Part shown: one piece after another, positions 8,901 to 17,603 of the stretch
Layout of the letters: the number at the start of each line of letters is the position of its first letter
How positions within the stretch are numbered: the stretch's first letter is position 1
Notes under the pieces: generated by a model
Database searches by the model: none
Told to the model about the DNA's origin: nothing
Seen by the model: only the letters and a program-made list of their open reading frames with translations
Program-made: the position numbers and the translations under genes
Source of the DNA: an uncultured Collinsella sp.
Lineage (GTDB): Bacteria > Actinomycetota > Coriobacteriia > Coriobacteriales > Coriobacteriaceae
DNA length: 36,983 nt
Direction: 5' to 3'
Assembly (NCBI GenBank): GCA_900541685.1
Contig: UQKM01000020.1
Span: forward strand, 1-36,983

Positions 8901-11900
8901 ATCACCTGCGATGATACGTTCGGCAACGATGTCAACATTGGCGGCATTGCTGGTAGCGTGAGGGGTGGTGGAACCGTTACTTTCGGCAGCAGCAACATAA
9001 GTGGCAGCACGAAGGCGCAAGCGACCGTCAAAACGGGCGCTACCCTCAACGGCAACACGCGCATTGGCGGCGCTATCGGTTATGTGGCGGACGTTGTCGC
9101 TATCGTCAACGTGACGAGTCTCGAGGTCGGTGACGCGACCGCGAGCGAAAATGCGATTACCGCGGGCGACAGCGCGAGCAATAAGAAATCCCAGATTGGC
9201 GGCCTTATCGGCTGCATCACTCAGGGCACCGCGGCGAATACGACCAACGTCAACATCACAGGACTTACGTTCAATTCGTTCAGCATGACCGTTGGCAAGA
9301 ACGGTGACGCGAAGAACGGCGCTGGCGGTCTTTTGGGCTACAGCTGGGGCAATACGGTTGTCACCATCGGGGATGGCGCAAACACCAGCGACAGCACGTA
9401 TGCTCTCAAGACGAACAACGCTTCCATAACAGCAAACAGCTCAGGTGAACTCGGCGGGCTCGTATATGCAGCCAGCGGTCACTGGGTTATCAACAACTAT
9501 GCCATCGATCTTTCTGGTGCAACCATCAATGCCGAGAGCGCTACAACGCTTGGTCTGCTCATCGGTCGAGGCGGTAGGACGGAGAATTCCACAACATATG
9601 GAGTGGAAACTTATAGCGGCTTGTATCTGGAGAACAAGGCGGGTTGGGACACTGCATATAAGGTCAATGGTGTTGCTGCGGGCAATGGCGTGAAAATCAA
9701 CAACACGGCAATCAAAAGCAACGACAATGCTACTTCGTTTGATGAATGGGTCGGCAACAGCACGAGGCCTGCCTATGGAAATAAAGACGCCAGCAAACTC
9801 ATGGACGGCGAATGGAATGTCGTCGTTTCGCTTCATACCAAAGACGGCGTTAATGACGGCAAGCTCGACATGAGCGGAGAGCCGGGAAACGACAACAGCT
9901 ATCGCAACCGTTCCGATTTCGGCAAGAACCACAACACGAATGCCTGGACGAGGTATTACTACAACCTCGACAAAGCCTATGCGGCACTTGGGCAAGGCAG
10001 CTCCAAAATTAGCAAAATCGATACGGCGGAAAAGCTGCTCTTATGGTCTGCTTATCGCTATGCTCCAGCCGCAATTCGCTCGATGATTGTGCCGCAAGCG
10101 TTCAACGACGCCGTGGCCATCGGCGGCGAAAGCGGCAGAAGCGTCGAAATTGATTTGACGGGCTATAGTTACTATCCCACCCAGCCGAACGGAAAGGTGA
10201 CGGTTGGTAATGCGACCATCACCTTCCATTACTCCGACATCAAGGCCGAGCAGAAAAGCAACAAGCTGAACTCTGCTGCTACCCAGCACGAGAACATGCA
10301 CTGCGGTCTTTTCCGAACGGTGGCAAATGGCGATCTTACGGTGAATGCCGTCACTTTGGGTGGCACTGTTGGGCCCGTTGTCAACGACGGGAGAAGCAAG
10401 AATGATATTGCCGCCGCGGGTGGAAGCTCTTCGGGCGCGCTGGTGTGTCGCTACGTGTATGGGTCTAACAATGGCACGACCACCACTATTAGAAAAATCT
10501 CGATTGATGGCCTTACGCTCAACAATTTGACCGTCGATGGCGCTAGTGAGGCCACGGGCGCTGATGCTTATATGCCTCTGCTTATAAACGAGATGCAGAC
10601 GTACGTGAACCTGAGCGCGAAGAACATCACGGCTACGGGATACGGCCGCAACACCAAGGTGGCAACCTCACTTTTTGGAAGACTGGGCGTGGGTTCGAGT
10701 GCCGACCAGGTTACGGCGACGTTTGGTACCATCAACGTGCCGAGTGCTACGAACAACGCCATCTTTACCCGTGCAAGCTTGCTTGAGAGCTTTGGCTACG
10801 GCGAGGGGAAGACCGGCTCGGCGGTGTATACCTTTATAAAGGATGACCAGACAAACGATAAGGTCACATTCGGCAGCGAGATCGACTCGAAGGGCGAATA
10901 CTCTGGTAAGCAACTCTGGTACTACAACGAGAGCACCTATGGGACCCGCGCTGGCCTCGTCACCGTTGACAACAAAGAGGCAAATGCGGATACTCCGCAA
11001 TTCGGTGGTTATCTCCCGTATGTGAAAAAGGGCAATGTCAACGAAAACAAAGTCCAATACCATGAAATCAAAGTTAACCAGCGCGTGCCCAAGCTTACGA
11101 CAGGCTGCGGCACCTATGGTGATCCCTATACCATAACCAAGGCAACGGAGCTCAACACGGTTGCTGAGTACATCAATACTCAGAATCCAAGCGACGGCTG
11201 GGAAGTTACGATTGCGGCCGATCAGGAAACGCTATGCCAGCGCCGCTCGTCCAGCAAGGATGCTAGTAATGAAGTGACGTACATCTACAAGCAGGCGAGC
11301 AAAACATGGGTGAGAATGATCGGGAACGACATCGACCCCAATGACACGCTTGACGATACGACGATGCACAGCTATCTCCAGAGTGCCTACTACAGCATCG
11401 AGCCGGAGAACGACAAGGGGGAAAGCACTGACACGCTTGAGCTGGACGCTGCCGTTTTTCAGGGCTTGGGTAATAAAGATTACCCGTTCCGTGGCGTTAT
11501 CGTTGGTAATCTGAGGGGCTCGTCGCAGGCAGCTACGCAGGCGACTATCAAGATCCACAACTCCAAGGACACAGGTGCGCTTTCTGGGTTGATCCCGTAT
11601 AGCTACGGTAGCGTTGTGAGTAATCTGAACATTGAATACTCGGGCAAGGCGGCCTCTATTGCACATAAGAATAAAGACGCCTCTGGCGTGCCGGGCGCGT
11701 TTTTTGGCGGCGTGATCGGTTGCATCATGGGCGGTGACAATATCATCGATGGCGTGTCGGTGAAAGCGTCTGGCGGCTTTAGCGTTGCTGGGGCAGCAGG
11801 CGATAATGGCGGCGCGCACCTTGTGCCCGTTGGCGGCTACGTTGGTGCTGTTGCGGGTGGCGGCGTCATCTTCCGCAACTCTTCCCGCGGCGACGGTGCC

Positions 11901-14900
11901 CTTAACGACTGGCATAGCGCTGGCGCTTCTCTCTACGACAACCCATATGTTGGCCGCGTGATCGACGGCTATGCGTTCAGCGAGCTTACCGATGATAAGA
12001 GTCTCGACAACACTGATCGTAACTACAAGGTGAACAATCTGGATACTTCGAAGACGGGGTGCATCAAGACGGATGCGACGCAGGGCCGCTATAGGGGAGA
12101 CGACGCCAATAGCTCTGCGATAACCACAACCGTCAATGACTCGCAGGGACTGCTCGTACTCTCGGCCATCATCAGCAGCGGTGCGGCCGGCGGTTCGGCG
12201 AATACGAATACCACGAACGATGCGTATGGAACGTATGCGGGCTCGCGTGCCTACATGGGCGGCAACAACGCAAAGGGAGTGTACCAATTCGGCAACAAGC
12301 AATACGGCAAAGTTCGCAACGCAAGCTATACACATGTTGGAAGGCCGGCGAGTGCCGCTGACGACTTTGCTAATGCGAAAAACGATGACATGAAAAGCCC
12401 CGGTATCCAGTGGGAGGGTAACGCGCTCGACTACACAGGCGATGGTTCGGGCGTTAACTCCCCCTACCTGATAAAGAAATACGCGACGTGGCAGACGGGC
12501 TACGTCTGTGCCGCGCAGGTCTCGGGAATGGATTTGCGGTTCGTGAACACGAACAAGGACATTGATCCGGACAAGGACATTGATTATGACATGACGCCTT
12601 ACGGTACGGGGTACACGGGTCTTTCGGGCCGCTACTACTCAAACGCATGCGCATCCGGTAAGGGCGCCGACCGCGATCGAATCGTGCCGCTTGTTGCGTG
12701 CATCAACGGCGACGACGGTGCAAAAATTAAGGTCGGTAGCAAGAAGGCCAACAAGGTATATGGGGTCACGGAGTACGCCGACGATAATTACAAACTCACC
12801 GGATTGGGCGCTCTCTTTGGCACCGTAACGTACACCTCGACCAACGTGTCGGGGAGTATCGGCACTCCAGCAACGGACGATGCTGCCGCTACGGGCAACG
12901 GCGGCTATACCGTCCAGAACTTACAGTTCTACGACTGCAATGTTTCTCTTGCGTATACCAATGCAGCCGGCGCCCCCAGTGGTGCGGGTAATGAGCAAGT
13001 TGGCGTCGGTCTGCTTGCGGGTACTACGGCGAACGCGAGCTCGCTGGCAGATTACGGCAAATATGCAGGAATTACCATGGATAACTGCAGGGTGAATGGC
13101 CCCAATAACGTTGGCGGATTGCTCGGCGCATCCGGCTATGGTAGCCGCAGGACTGACAAAGATACAACTTTGCTGGTGAATCGTAACGATGAATCACAAG
13201 CGACAACGCGCTATTCTCCGGTCAAGCTTTACGATTGTTCTTATAGCAACATGGACATTTCTGGCGTGCAAAACGTCGGTGGCTTCGTCGGCAAGCTGAA
13301 CAAAAATTCCGCTGGTGGCGTTTGGACAAAAACGAACATGTCTATTGCCAAGAATTCCACGATTATGTCAACTGCTTCTAACGCAAGGACCGGCGGTGTC
13401 GTGGGTCTTGCTGGAGGTGGTTTCCTGGTGAACACCGATGATGCTGGAACGCCTTCGCAGGGTGCCGGAAAGGCGGAGATCAGCAATGTCACGCTTCAGC
13501 CGGCAGCATCGAGTGCGACCGAGGGGACCGGCGGTCTTATCGGAAGGTCCGAAAATGGAATCGTGTCTGTCTACAATCTGTGCATCCAAGGCGACGCGCA
13601 GAATAAAACGGTATTTGGTGTTAGAGGATCGAATGATCTTAAGTACGTTGCTGGTGCAGTCGGCGAAGCGGCTTCGGGCGGCGCATTTAAGTTCGATAGC
13701 TGTGTAATAAAAGACATCCATCTTGGTGCTCGTGAGTGCTCTGCCGGTTTAATCGGTGATCTGAAAGGTGGGTGTGCCCTCGAGGTCAAGAATTCAACTA
13801 TCACTGGACTGGTCGTCGATGGTTCGTATTCTGGTGGTGTTGTTGGCTCAATCGGTAACACGGCGAACTCTGTCACGCTTTTGAATTCGACCATTGGCGA
13901 GAATAACTTTACCGGTAGCAAGAACGCGGCATGGAACTCATCGCTGGGAAGTTGTTCTGGTGGCGTGTCTGGCGATGGCCGTGGCTCATTTAGGCTCGTA
14001 AACGTGCTCATGGATCGCAATATCTTTGGGGCGCAAACTAGCCAGGGATATTTGTTCGGAAATAGTTCATCCGCTGATCTCGTCAACGTTTTTGTCGCAG
14101 GAATTGCCATTAGACCAAACAGTGCGAGTGAATCGCTCAAGCTGATGCGCAATTCTTCCGGCACCGACGACCTTAAAAAAGTGAACAAAAAGTCATACAT
14201 CGCATTTGCTGCCTATGAAGACAAGCTTTCCGATGCCAAGGGCGCGACACTGTATGGCAACAATGCTGCGAACGGCAATGTGACGGCGGCCGTTTCGCCC
14301 TACGTCACGACGAGTCCGACGAGTGGCCTTGCTGTGCGCGCTTCCGATGCTGACACGGCCGGCCGTTATCTGTTCGGCGACGGCATGAACGTTGGCCTTG
14401 CCACGGCCATCCAGAATCCGTCGAGCCCCGGCGTTGCCAACCGTTACACCTACACCAACATCGGCGGCATCAATGACGATGGCGCCTATCAAAATACGTC
14501 GAGCTATAATGCCAAATCCGTGGCGAGCATGTTCAATGCGAATAACGATGCAAGCGACAGCAAGGTTGCAACGGATTTTCCCGTTTTGGTGATCTCGGGT
14601 ACCGATAATACGACGGTCAAGAGCTATCTAAACATCATCACGAACGGCGGCTTCTCCGACGCTTGCAGATTGAATAACGAGAATGGCACCAATCCGCACG
14701 TGACGGCCAAGGCGGAGGTGTTCCAACTCAAGAACGGTGTATTCGTTAAGGACGATGGCGCGTCGAGCAATCCCACACTTCGTGTGGTGAACAACGGTAA
14801 AAAGAACATGTCGTTTAGCCCAAGCTCCGATTGGGACAACGGCAAAGGTCGCTTTACGCTCCTGACCGTTACCTTTACCGAGGCGGGTCAGAGCTACAAC

Positions 14901-16904
14901 GTTCAGGTGCCGATCATCGTTAAGCGCAAGCTCGAGATCGATTTCACTGCAACATATGATTACGGCACCAACTTTAAAGAAAGTGATTACGCTAACCTTG
15001 GAAAAGATGCACACGTGCTTACGAGCTTTGGCGAGCCGATGACGGGTCTGCTTACCTGGACATACAATTCTGCCAATGGGAAGGAAGTCGACTTTGGCTG
15101 GGACAGCTATATGGCTGCTGGCGGCTCGATGAAGGGGCTTGGCAAGAGCATCCTCTTCAATGGTGCCGACGGAAGGTTGCCCCAAGGCACCCAGCTTACG
15201 CTCATCGATGCGAACGTTGATGGCAAAGCCGGTGGCAGAGAGTACCACTATACGGTGGGCGAAGGCGGAGCAACGAGCGTTTCCCTGAGCGGAAATGCGG
15301 GCTTTGAGGATTCTGCGGGCAATCCATATCAGGAGCGATGGCTGAGCGAGATTTTGGATGTGTACGCCGAAAAGGATGGTGCCGGCACATGGACCGTGTG
15401 TGATAACGAGGCAGAGGCGACCGCTAAAGCGAAACTCAAAGGCGAGTGGACGCTGTTTAAGGTTGCAGGCGCTGACGTTCCCAGCGACAAGCGCTATACG
15501 CTAAAGGTACCTAAGGAGGAGAATACCGGCAGGGAGCAGCGTGCGTCGGAGAGCGTCTACCTAGTTGTCAACGTGCCTAAGTCGGGCGACGGCGGGACGC
15601 AAGCTAATATCAACGGTTTTACGGCTTCGTCTATTGACTCGAATTCTTCGGGTGCCCGCATATCTTGGAATCTGCATCACGTCTTGCGCACCGGTGGCGA
15701 AGATAATCAAAACAGTACGGCATCGACATACAGCATCTTGTCCAATTATAGGCAGGAAGTTAAAGACGGGAAGTCGAAGGCGCGCACTCCGGTTTCGAAG
15801 TCGACGGACGGCGCTGCCTACGTTCTTTCTCTTGACGTTACCGATACGATTACGTTTAACCCGAGTCAAAACTATGCTGACTCGGACTCGTTGTTCTATC
15901 AGCTCGATACGTCACTGTGCAAGTATGGCGCCAACAATACCCTGACGGGGGTGAGTAGTTTCCCGAGCGGAACCTCGGCGATTGCGAAGTTCTATGTTGC
16001 CATCGGCGATCAGAACTATAAGTGGGCTGGCGAAGATTGGGCGAAGTGTGATTCCTCGACGCCTGCGTTCACGCAGACCGTGACGGATACAGGCGATGAT
16101 TCGCTGAAGCTTAGGCTCGATCACGATCTTGCCAAAATTCGCAAGCGCGCAACGGGCGGATCTTTTACCGTGCGCACGGTTGTGGAAGAGATTCGCCTTA
16201 CGCCGGACGGCTGCAACAAGGTTATTTCCCTGTCCAAGCAGTCTGGCGAGGACGCCTGTACCAAGATGTCCTATACCGCCAAGCTTTCGACGCGTAAGGA
16301 AGGCCTTAATACCTCGAGCCTGACGCAGACGAAGCGCGGCAACGTTGGATACTATCGCATGGACACGGGTGATACGACCATTACGCTTTCTGCGCCAGAA
16401 AAGTCACAGCTTGGTATTAACGTTGACGACCTGCGCCCGATTGCGAACGGCACGATTGGCCTGGGCGCCACGTATGAGCTGGGCGGGCTCAACAACGCCA
16501 CCGAGGCAATCAAGGATGCCGATTCAGTTGTGTACACGCTCTCGCTGAAACGCCGCAACGGGATCGATGGCTCGTATGAGGACGTAACGGATGGCATTTC
16601 CAACTACGTAAAAGTTACAGAGAGTAAGCTTGCCGTGGTCAACGCCGCCGGCAATGCGATCACCTTTACTGACTCAACGAAGGAGAATGGCAAGTTCCGA
16701 ACACAGAACGGCGACACCACGTTTAACCTGCCCTTTACCGTTCAGGTCAACACGCAGGTTGAGCCGAGTCAGTTCTACGCGAACTATCGCCTGGTGATGA
16801 CAGCGAGCCTGGTTAAGGGTGACATGGCGAGCGCAGCGCCTCAATCGCCCGACTATGTGACCTATACGCTCACGAGGGTGAACCTCAACGGCATCGACCA
16901 CTAG
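5985..16904 (+). CDS. Giant (3,639-residue) secreted GLUG-repeat surface protein
   Basis: The N-terminus is an export signal (MRTAKRILAEF, then a hydrophobic stretch). It ends either at a lipobox-like LQAC (18-21) or at a signal-peptidase-I-like AVAA-G site (about 28-31). An acidic Asp/Ala/Ser linker spans about 45-133. Roughly 200-2800 is a long Gly/Asn/Thr-rich series of GLUG-type motifs (GGFIGK, GGLVGR, GGVVGA, GGLIGC, GGLLGY, GGFVGK), expected to form beta-helix blades. Blocks restart with similar sequences: FQGLGSDEHPFEG near 206 and FQGLGNKDYPFRG near 1823, plus strands resembling GTYGDPYTITKATEL near 1705. The last 700 or so residues are Ig-like or mixed beta sequence. It ends at ...LNGIDH with no LPXTG or membrane helix. 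AGAGG sits 10 nt before the ATG, and a strong terminator follows. A likely adhesin or matrix protein; ligand unknown. Confidence 0.9.
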   Translation: MRTAKRILAEFMTVVMVLQACSPTVAAVAAGWQNISSEIATAAAEASDAAESGETKSDVTTGSGSSDTGAESDSAGDDAAKDDAAAGDTTDNATGSDSTGDQTEGDDAADDAAADDAEQDADDATSEDAEDQAGATITNLDELVELLEANGAENIVRKDDRSGIRSLDVKSSEAFAVLSNADASLYYDAQIKVIITGDAKLTESAKNGMSFQGLGSDEHPFEGKIYRSLNGVDSPVELTSNRTVFNNFKLTDQNNTVKIKWIGATTYSAPMVATKVSGGGKTLNAVVNIADPVGTGGTDTTSALTAPLLGEAMGDLTTEVTYGPAGSLEKLNVNAAGNIGLLANTVKSGTFTVGSVKFPASLAAGGVVETSSGNAGLLVGTVEDGATLNVGTLNVPAATVQSASGSAGGVAGLVGSNTGATVNVTEALDLHMLTVKGTTASGGFIGKATRLALGADNKKFTCPANVGDANSKSSGGFIGDVSFAGPVEFANNDQIDTGEGVNLGQSGDTGAGGVFGLLDTTNGDVAISGGSYTSKLVTGSSSIYGGLVGRVQDVTNTEKSNNTLHIKTGAAGNRCSVDTTCSVAPRLAGGLVGWVAKSNNTGGVVIVDGADVTCHSPKANGKNCGFGGVVGALDSGYSVGGRSRFGILDCGDVRVETDKNESIACGAGIVGSAWNGVLRLRGTTDLSDCKLEANGNTSQILRSLDGCAPLVFALGSGSDAEATNDNYWLYKRPAAARIDDLTYNQVIRLTGEEGKLSKDLIKLDESTFYQPLCNLSGAPDAGSSAGYSWGYQLRSQNGDGKSGTYLINDADTFACIAMTVQTNGYFGGVFGIGTANITSWYGNSGNAISITSDIDLRGTGLEGLACDGSGQVNAFVGAVEGNHHTVTLAIGEPYGTRNGNALGANDSTEGNGKIYRHSRLGLFAAIGGGATVNNLTVDGVMKFDNGLGVDAGSLAATITGKTTLSGVTCKPKITCDDTFGNDVNIGGIAGSVRGGGTVTFGSSNISGSTKAQATVKTGATLNGNTRIGGAIGYVADVVAIVNVTSLEVGDATASENAITAGDSASNKKSQIGGLIGCITQGTAANTTNVNITGLTFNSFSMTVGKNGDAKNGAGGLLGYSWGNTVVTIGDGANTSDSTYALKTNNASITANSSGELGGLVYAASGHWVINNYAIDLSGATINAESATTLGLLIGRGGRTENSTTYGVETYSGLYLENKAGWDTAYKVNGVAAGNGVKINNTAIKSNDNATSFDEWVGNSTRPAYGNKDASKLMDGEWNVVVSLHTKDGVNDGKLDMSGEPGNDNSYRNRSDFGKNHNTNAWTRYYYNLDKAYAALGQGSSKISKIDTAEKLLLWSAYRYAPAAIRSMIVPQAFNDAVAIGGESGRSVEIDLTGYSYYPTQPNGKVTVGNATITFHYSDIKAEQKSNKLNSAATQHENMHCGLFRTVANGDLTVNAVTLGGTVGPVVNDGRSKNDIAAAGGSSSGALVCRYVYGSNNGTTTTIRKISIDGLTLNNLTVDGASEATGADAYMPLLINEMQTYVNLSAKNITATGYGRNTKVATSLFGRLGVGSSADQVTATFGTINVPSATNNAIFTRASLLESFGYGEGKTGSAVYTFIKDDQTNDKVTFGSEIDSKGEYSGKQLWYYNESTYGTRAGLVTVDNKEANADTPQFGGYLPYVKKGNVNENKVQYHEIKVNQRVPKLTTGCGTYGDPYTITKATELNTVAEYINTQNPSDGWEVTIAADQETLCQRRSSSKDASNEVTYIYKQASKTWVRMIGNDIDPNDTLDDTTMHSYLQSAYYSIEPENDKGESTDTLELDAAVFQGLGNKDYPFRGVIVGNLRGSSQAATQATIKIHNSKDTGALSGLIPYSYGSVVSNLNIEYSGKAASIAHKNKDASGVPGAFFGGVIGCIMGGDNIIDGVSVKASGGFSVAGAAGDNGGAHLVPVGGYVGAVAGGGVIFRNSSRGDGALNDWHSAGASLYDNPYVGRVIDGYAFSELTDDKSLDNTDRNYKVNNLDTSKTGCIKTDATQGRYRGDDANSSAITTTVNDSQGLLVLSAIISSGAAGGSANTNTTNDAYGTYAGSRAYMGGNNAKGVYQFGNKQYGKVRNASYTHVGRPASAADDFANAKNDDMKSPGIQWEGNALDYTGDGSGVNSPYLIKKYATWQTGYVCAAQVSGMDLRFVNTNKDIDPDKDIDYDMTPYGTGYTGLSGRYYSNACASGKGADRDRIVPLVACINGDDGAKIKVGSKKANKVYGVTEYADDNYKLTGLGALFGTVTYTSTNVSGSIGTPATDDAAATGNGGYTVQNLQFYDCNVSLAYTNAAGAPSGAGNEQVGVGLLAGTTANASSLADYGKYAGITMDNCRVNGPNNVGGLLGASGYGSRRTDKDTTLLVNRNDESQATTRYSPVKLYDCSYSNMDISGVQNVGGFVGKLNKNSAGGVWTKTNMSIAKNSTIMSTASNARTGGVVGLAGGGFLVNTDDAGTPSQGAGKAEISNVTLQPAASSATEGTGGLIGRSENGIVSVYNLCIQGDAQNKTVFGVRGSNDLKYVAGAVGEAASGGAFKFDSCVIKDIHLGARECSAGLIGDLKGGCALEVKNSTITGLVVDGSYSGGVVGSIGNTANSVTLLNSTIGENNFTGSKNAAWNSSLGSCSGGVSGDGRGSFRLVNVLMDRNIFGAQTSQGYLFGNSSSADLVNVFVAGIAIRPNSASESLKLMRNSSGTDDLKKVNKKSYIAFAAYEDKLSDAKGATLYGNNAANGNVTAAVSPYVTTSPTSGLAVRASDADTAGRYLFGDGMNVGLATAIQNPSSPGVANRYTYTNIGGINDDGAYQNTSSYNAKSVASMFNANNDASDSKVATDFPVLVISGTDNTTVKSYLNIITNGGFSDACRLNNENGTNPHVTAKAEVFQLKNGVFVKDDGASSNPTLRVVNNGKKNMSFSPSSDWDNGKGRFTLLTVTFTEAGQSYNVQVPIIVKRKLEIDFTATYDYGTNFKESDYANLGKDAHVLTSFGEPMTGLLTWTYNSANGKEVDFGWDSYMAAGGSMKGLGKSILFNGADGRLPQGTQLTLIDANVDGKAGGREYHYTVGEGGATSVSLSGNAGFEDSAGNPYQERWLSEILDVYAEKDGAGTWTVCDNEAEATAKAKLKGEWTLFKVAGADVPSDKRYTLKVPKEENTGREQRASESVYLVVNVPKSGDGGTQANINGFTASSIDSNSSGARISWNLHHVLRTGGEDNQNSTASTYSILSNYRQEVKDGKSKARTPVSKSTDGAAYVLSLDVTDTITFNPSQNYADSDSLFYQLDTSLCKYGANNTLTGVSSFPSGTSAIAKFYVAIGDQNYKWAGEDWAKCDSSTPAFTQTVTDTGDDSLKLRLDHDLAKIRKRATGGSFTVRTVVEEIRLTPDGCNKVISLSKQSGEDACTKMSYTAKLSTRKEGLNTSSLTQTKRGNVGYYRMDTGDTTITLSAPEKSQLGINVDDLRPIANGTIGLGATYELGGLNNATEAIKDADSVVYTLSLKRRNGIDGSYEDVTDGISNYVKVTESKLAVVNAAGNAITFTDSTKENGKFRTQNGDTTFNLPFTVQVNTQVEPSQFYANYRLVMTASLVKGDMASAAPQSPDYVTYTLTRVNLNGIDH

Positions 16905-16926
16905 TTCCGAAGCCGACTAGCTTCGC

Positions 16927-16964
16927 AAAGGGGGCGGCAACCATCCGGTTGCCGCCCCCTTTCT
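16927..16964 (+). terminator. Strong terminator after the giant gene
   Basis: A perfect 16-bp stem (16927-16942 with 16947-16962), rich in G/C and flanked by AAA and TTT, closes an ATCC loop. It ends the surface-protein locus. Confidence 0.9.
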
Positions 16965-16993
16965 AGTCTGCGCGATTCCAGTCTTGGAGTCCG

Positions 16994-17198
16994 CTGGACA
17001 GTTAGTTCAGATACGTATAATTCCAGACCGCAGCAGGCGCATCCGGCGCTCGTTTTGGGGAAGAAAGGGGCTCAAAACTAGGGTTCGGTAGCTATCTGGG
17101 CTCGATTTGCGTGCAATGAGTCGCCAAAGAACCCTCTCTGGGGACCATAGCGCAGCTTTATCAGCATAGAAAAATACGTATCTGAACTAACTGTCCAG
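16994..17198. mobile_element. 205-bp MITE-like element or structured RNA with 25-bp terminal inverted repeats
   Basis: CTGGACAGTTAGTTCAGATACGTAT (16994-17018) is repeated as an exact reverse complement at 17174-17198. Both outer ends are flanked by CCG (16991-16993 and 17199-17201), a possible 3-bp target duplication. Inside are further inverted repeats: GTTTTG (17052) with CAAAAC (17073), and AGGGTTC (17080) with GAACCCT (17129). No reading frame fits inside. A non-autonomous miniature transposable element is the first reading; a folded non-coding RNA is the alternative. Confidence 0.6.
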
Positions 17199-17235
17199 CC
17201 GCCGTTGGAGAAAGGTGTTTTAGCTCTCCCGACCC

Positions 17236-17330
17236 CTCCACCAAGCTTTCCAACTTTCCACTTAACTTAACACCTAAGGTGGAAAGCTGGGTGGAAAGCT
17301 GGAAAGCTAGGTGGAAAGCTGGAAAGTACG
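17236..17330. repeat. Cluster of TGGAAAGCT direct repeats with inverted copies
   Basis: Repeats of (G)TGGAAAGCTGG and GGAAAGCTAGG occur four to five times between 17278 and 17330. A degenerate inverted copy (AAGCTTTCCAACTTTCCAC) lies at about 17242-17262. The two halves could fold into a long imperfect hairpin. The sequence is iteron-like or a multi-site binding region; no function can be assigned. Confidence 0.6.
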
Positions 17331-17337
17331 CGGAAGA

Positions 17338-17420
17338 CTGGTATGTTAGCTCACAGGCAGAGGGGTTAATAATTGCACAAAGCATACCAGCCAAACAAAA
17401 AGATACCAATCTGGTTGGTA
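17338..17420. promoter_or_regulatory. Paired GGTA/TACC palindromes upstream of the helix-turn-helix gene
   Basis: CTGGTATG (17338-17345) and CATACCAG (17383-17390) form a spaced inverted repeat. TACCAA-N5-TTGGTA follows at 17404-17420. The same half-sites (CTGGTA/TACCAG and TACCAA/TTGGTA) recur at 24537-24600 before the glycosidase gene, so they may be operators for one regulator. The stretch from 17421 to the gene at 17604 shows only a small hairpin (AGTTAG/CTAACT, 17431-17449). Confidence 0.4.
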
Positions 17421-17603
17421 AAGCACCGTCAGTTAGTTGCAAGCTAACTAGCTGCGTAAATAAAACCTAAAGAATTGTTGCAAATTAATGGCAAATGCCC
17501 AGATGCCGCCGTTGCTATTTTCGATTAACTGCTACGCGCGAACAGCAAAATGCTACTATCTAACATGCACGTAAGAAAGCAGATTAACGGTTGAGGCTAA
17601 GAA

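Noticed and set aside
17279..17470. 63-codon open frame starting with GTG
   Set aside because: It is made of the TGGAAAGCT repeats, giving ESW/KAR repeats, then low-complexity sequence. There is no ribosome site.
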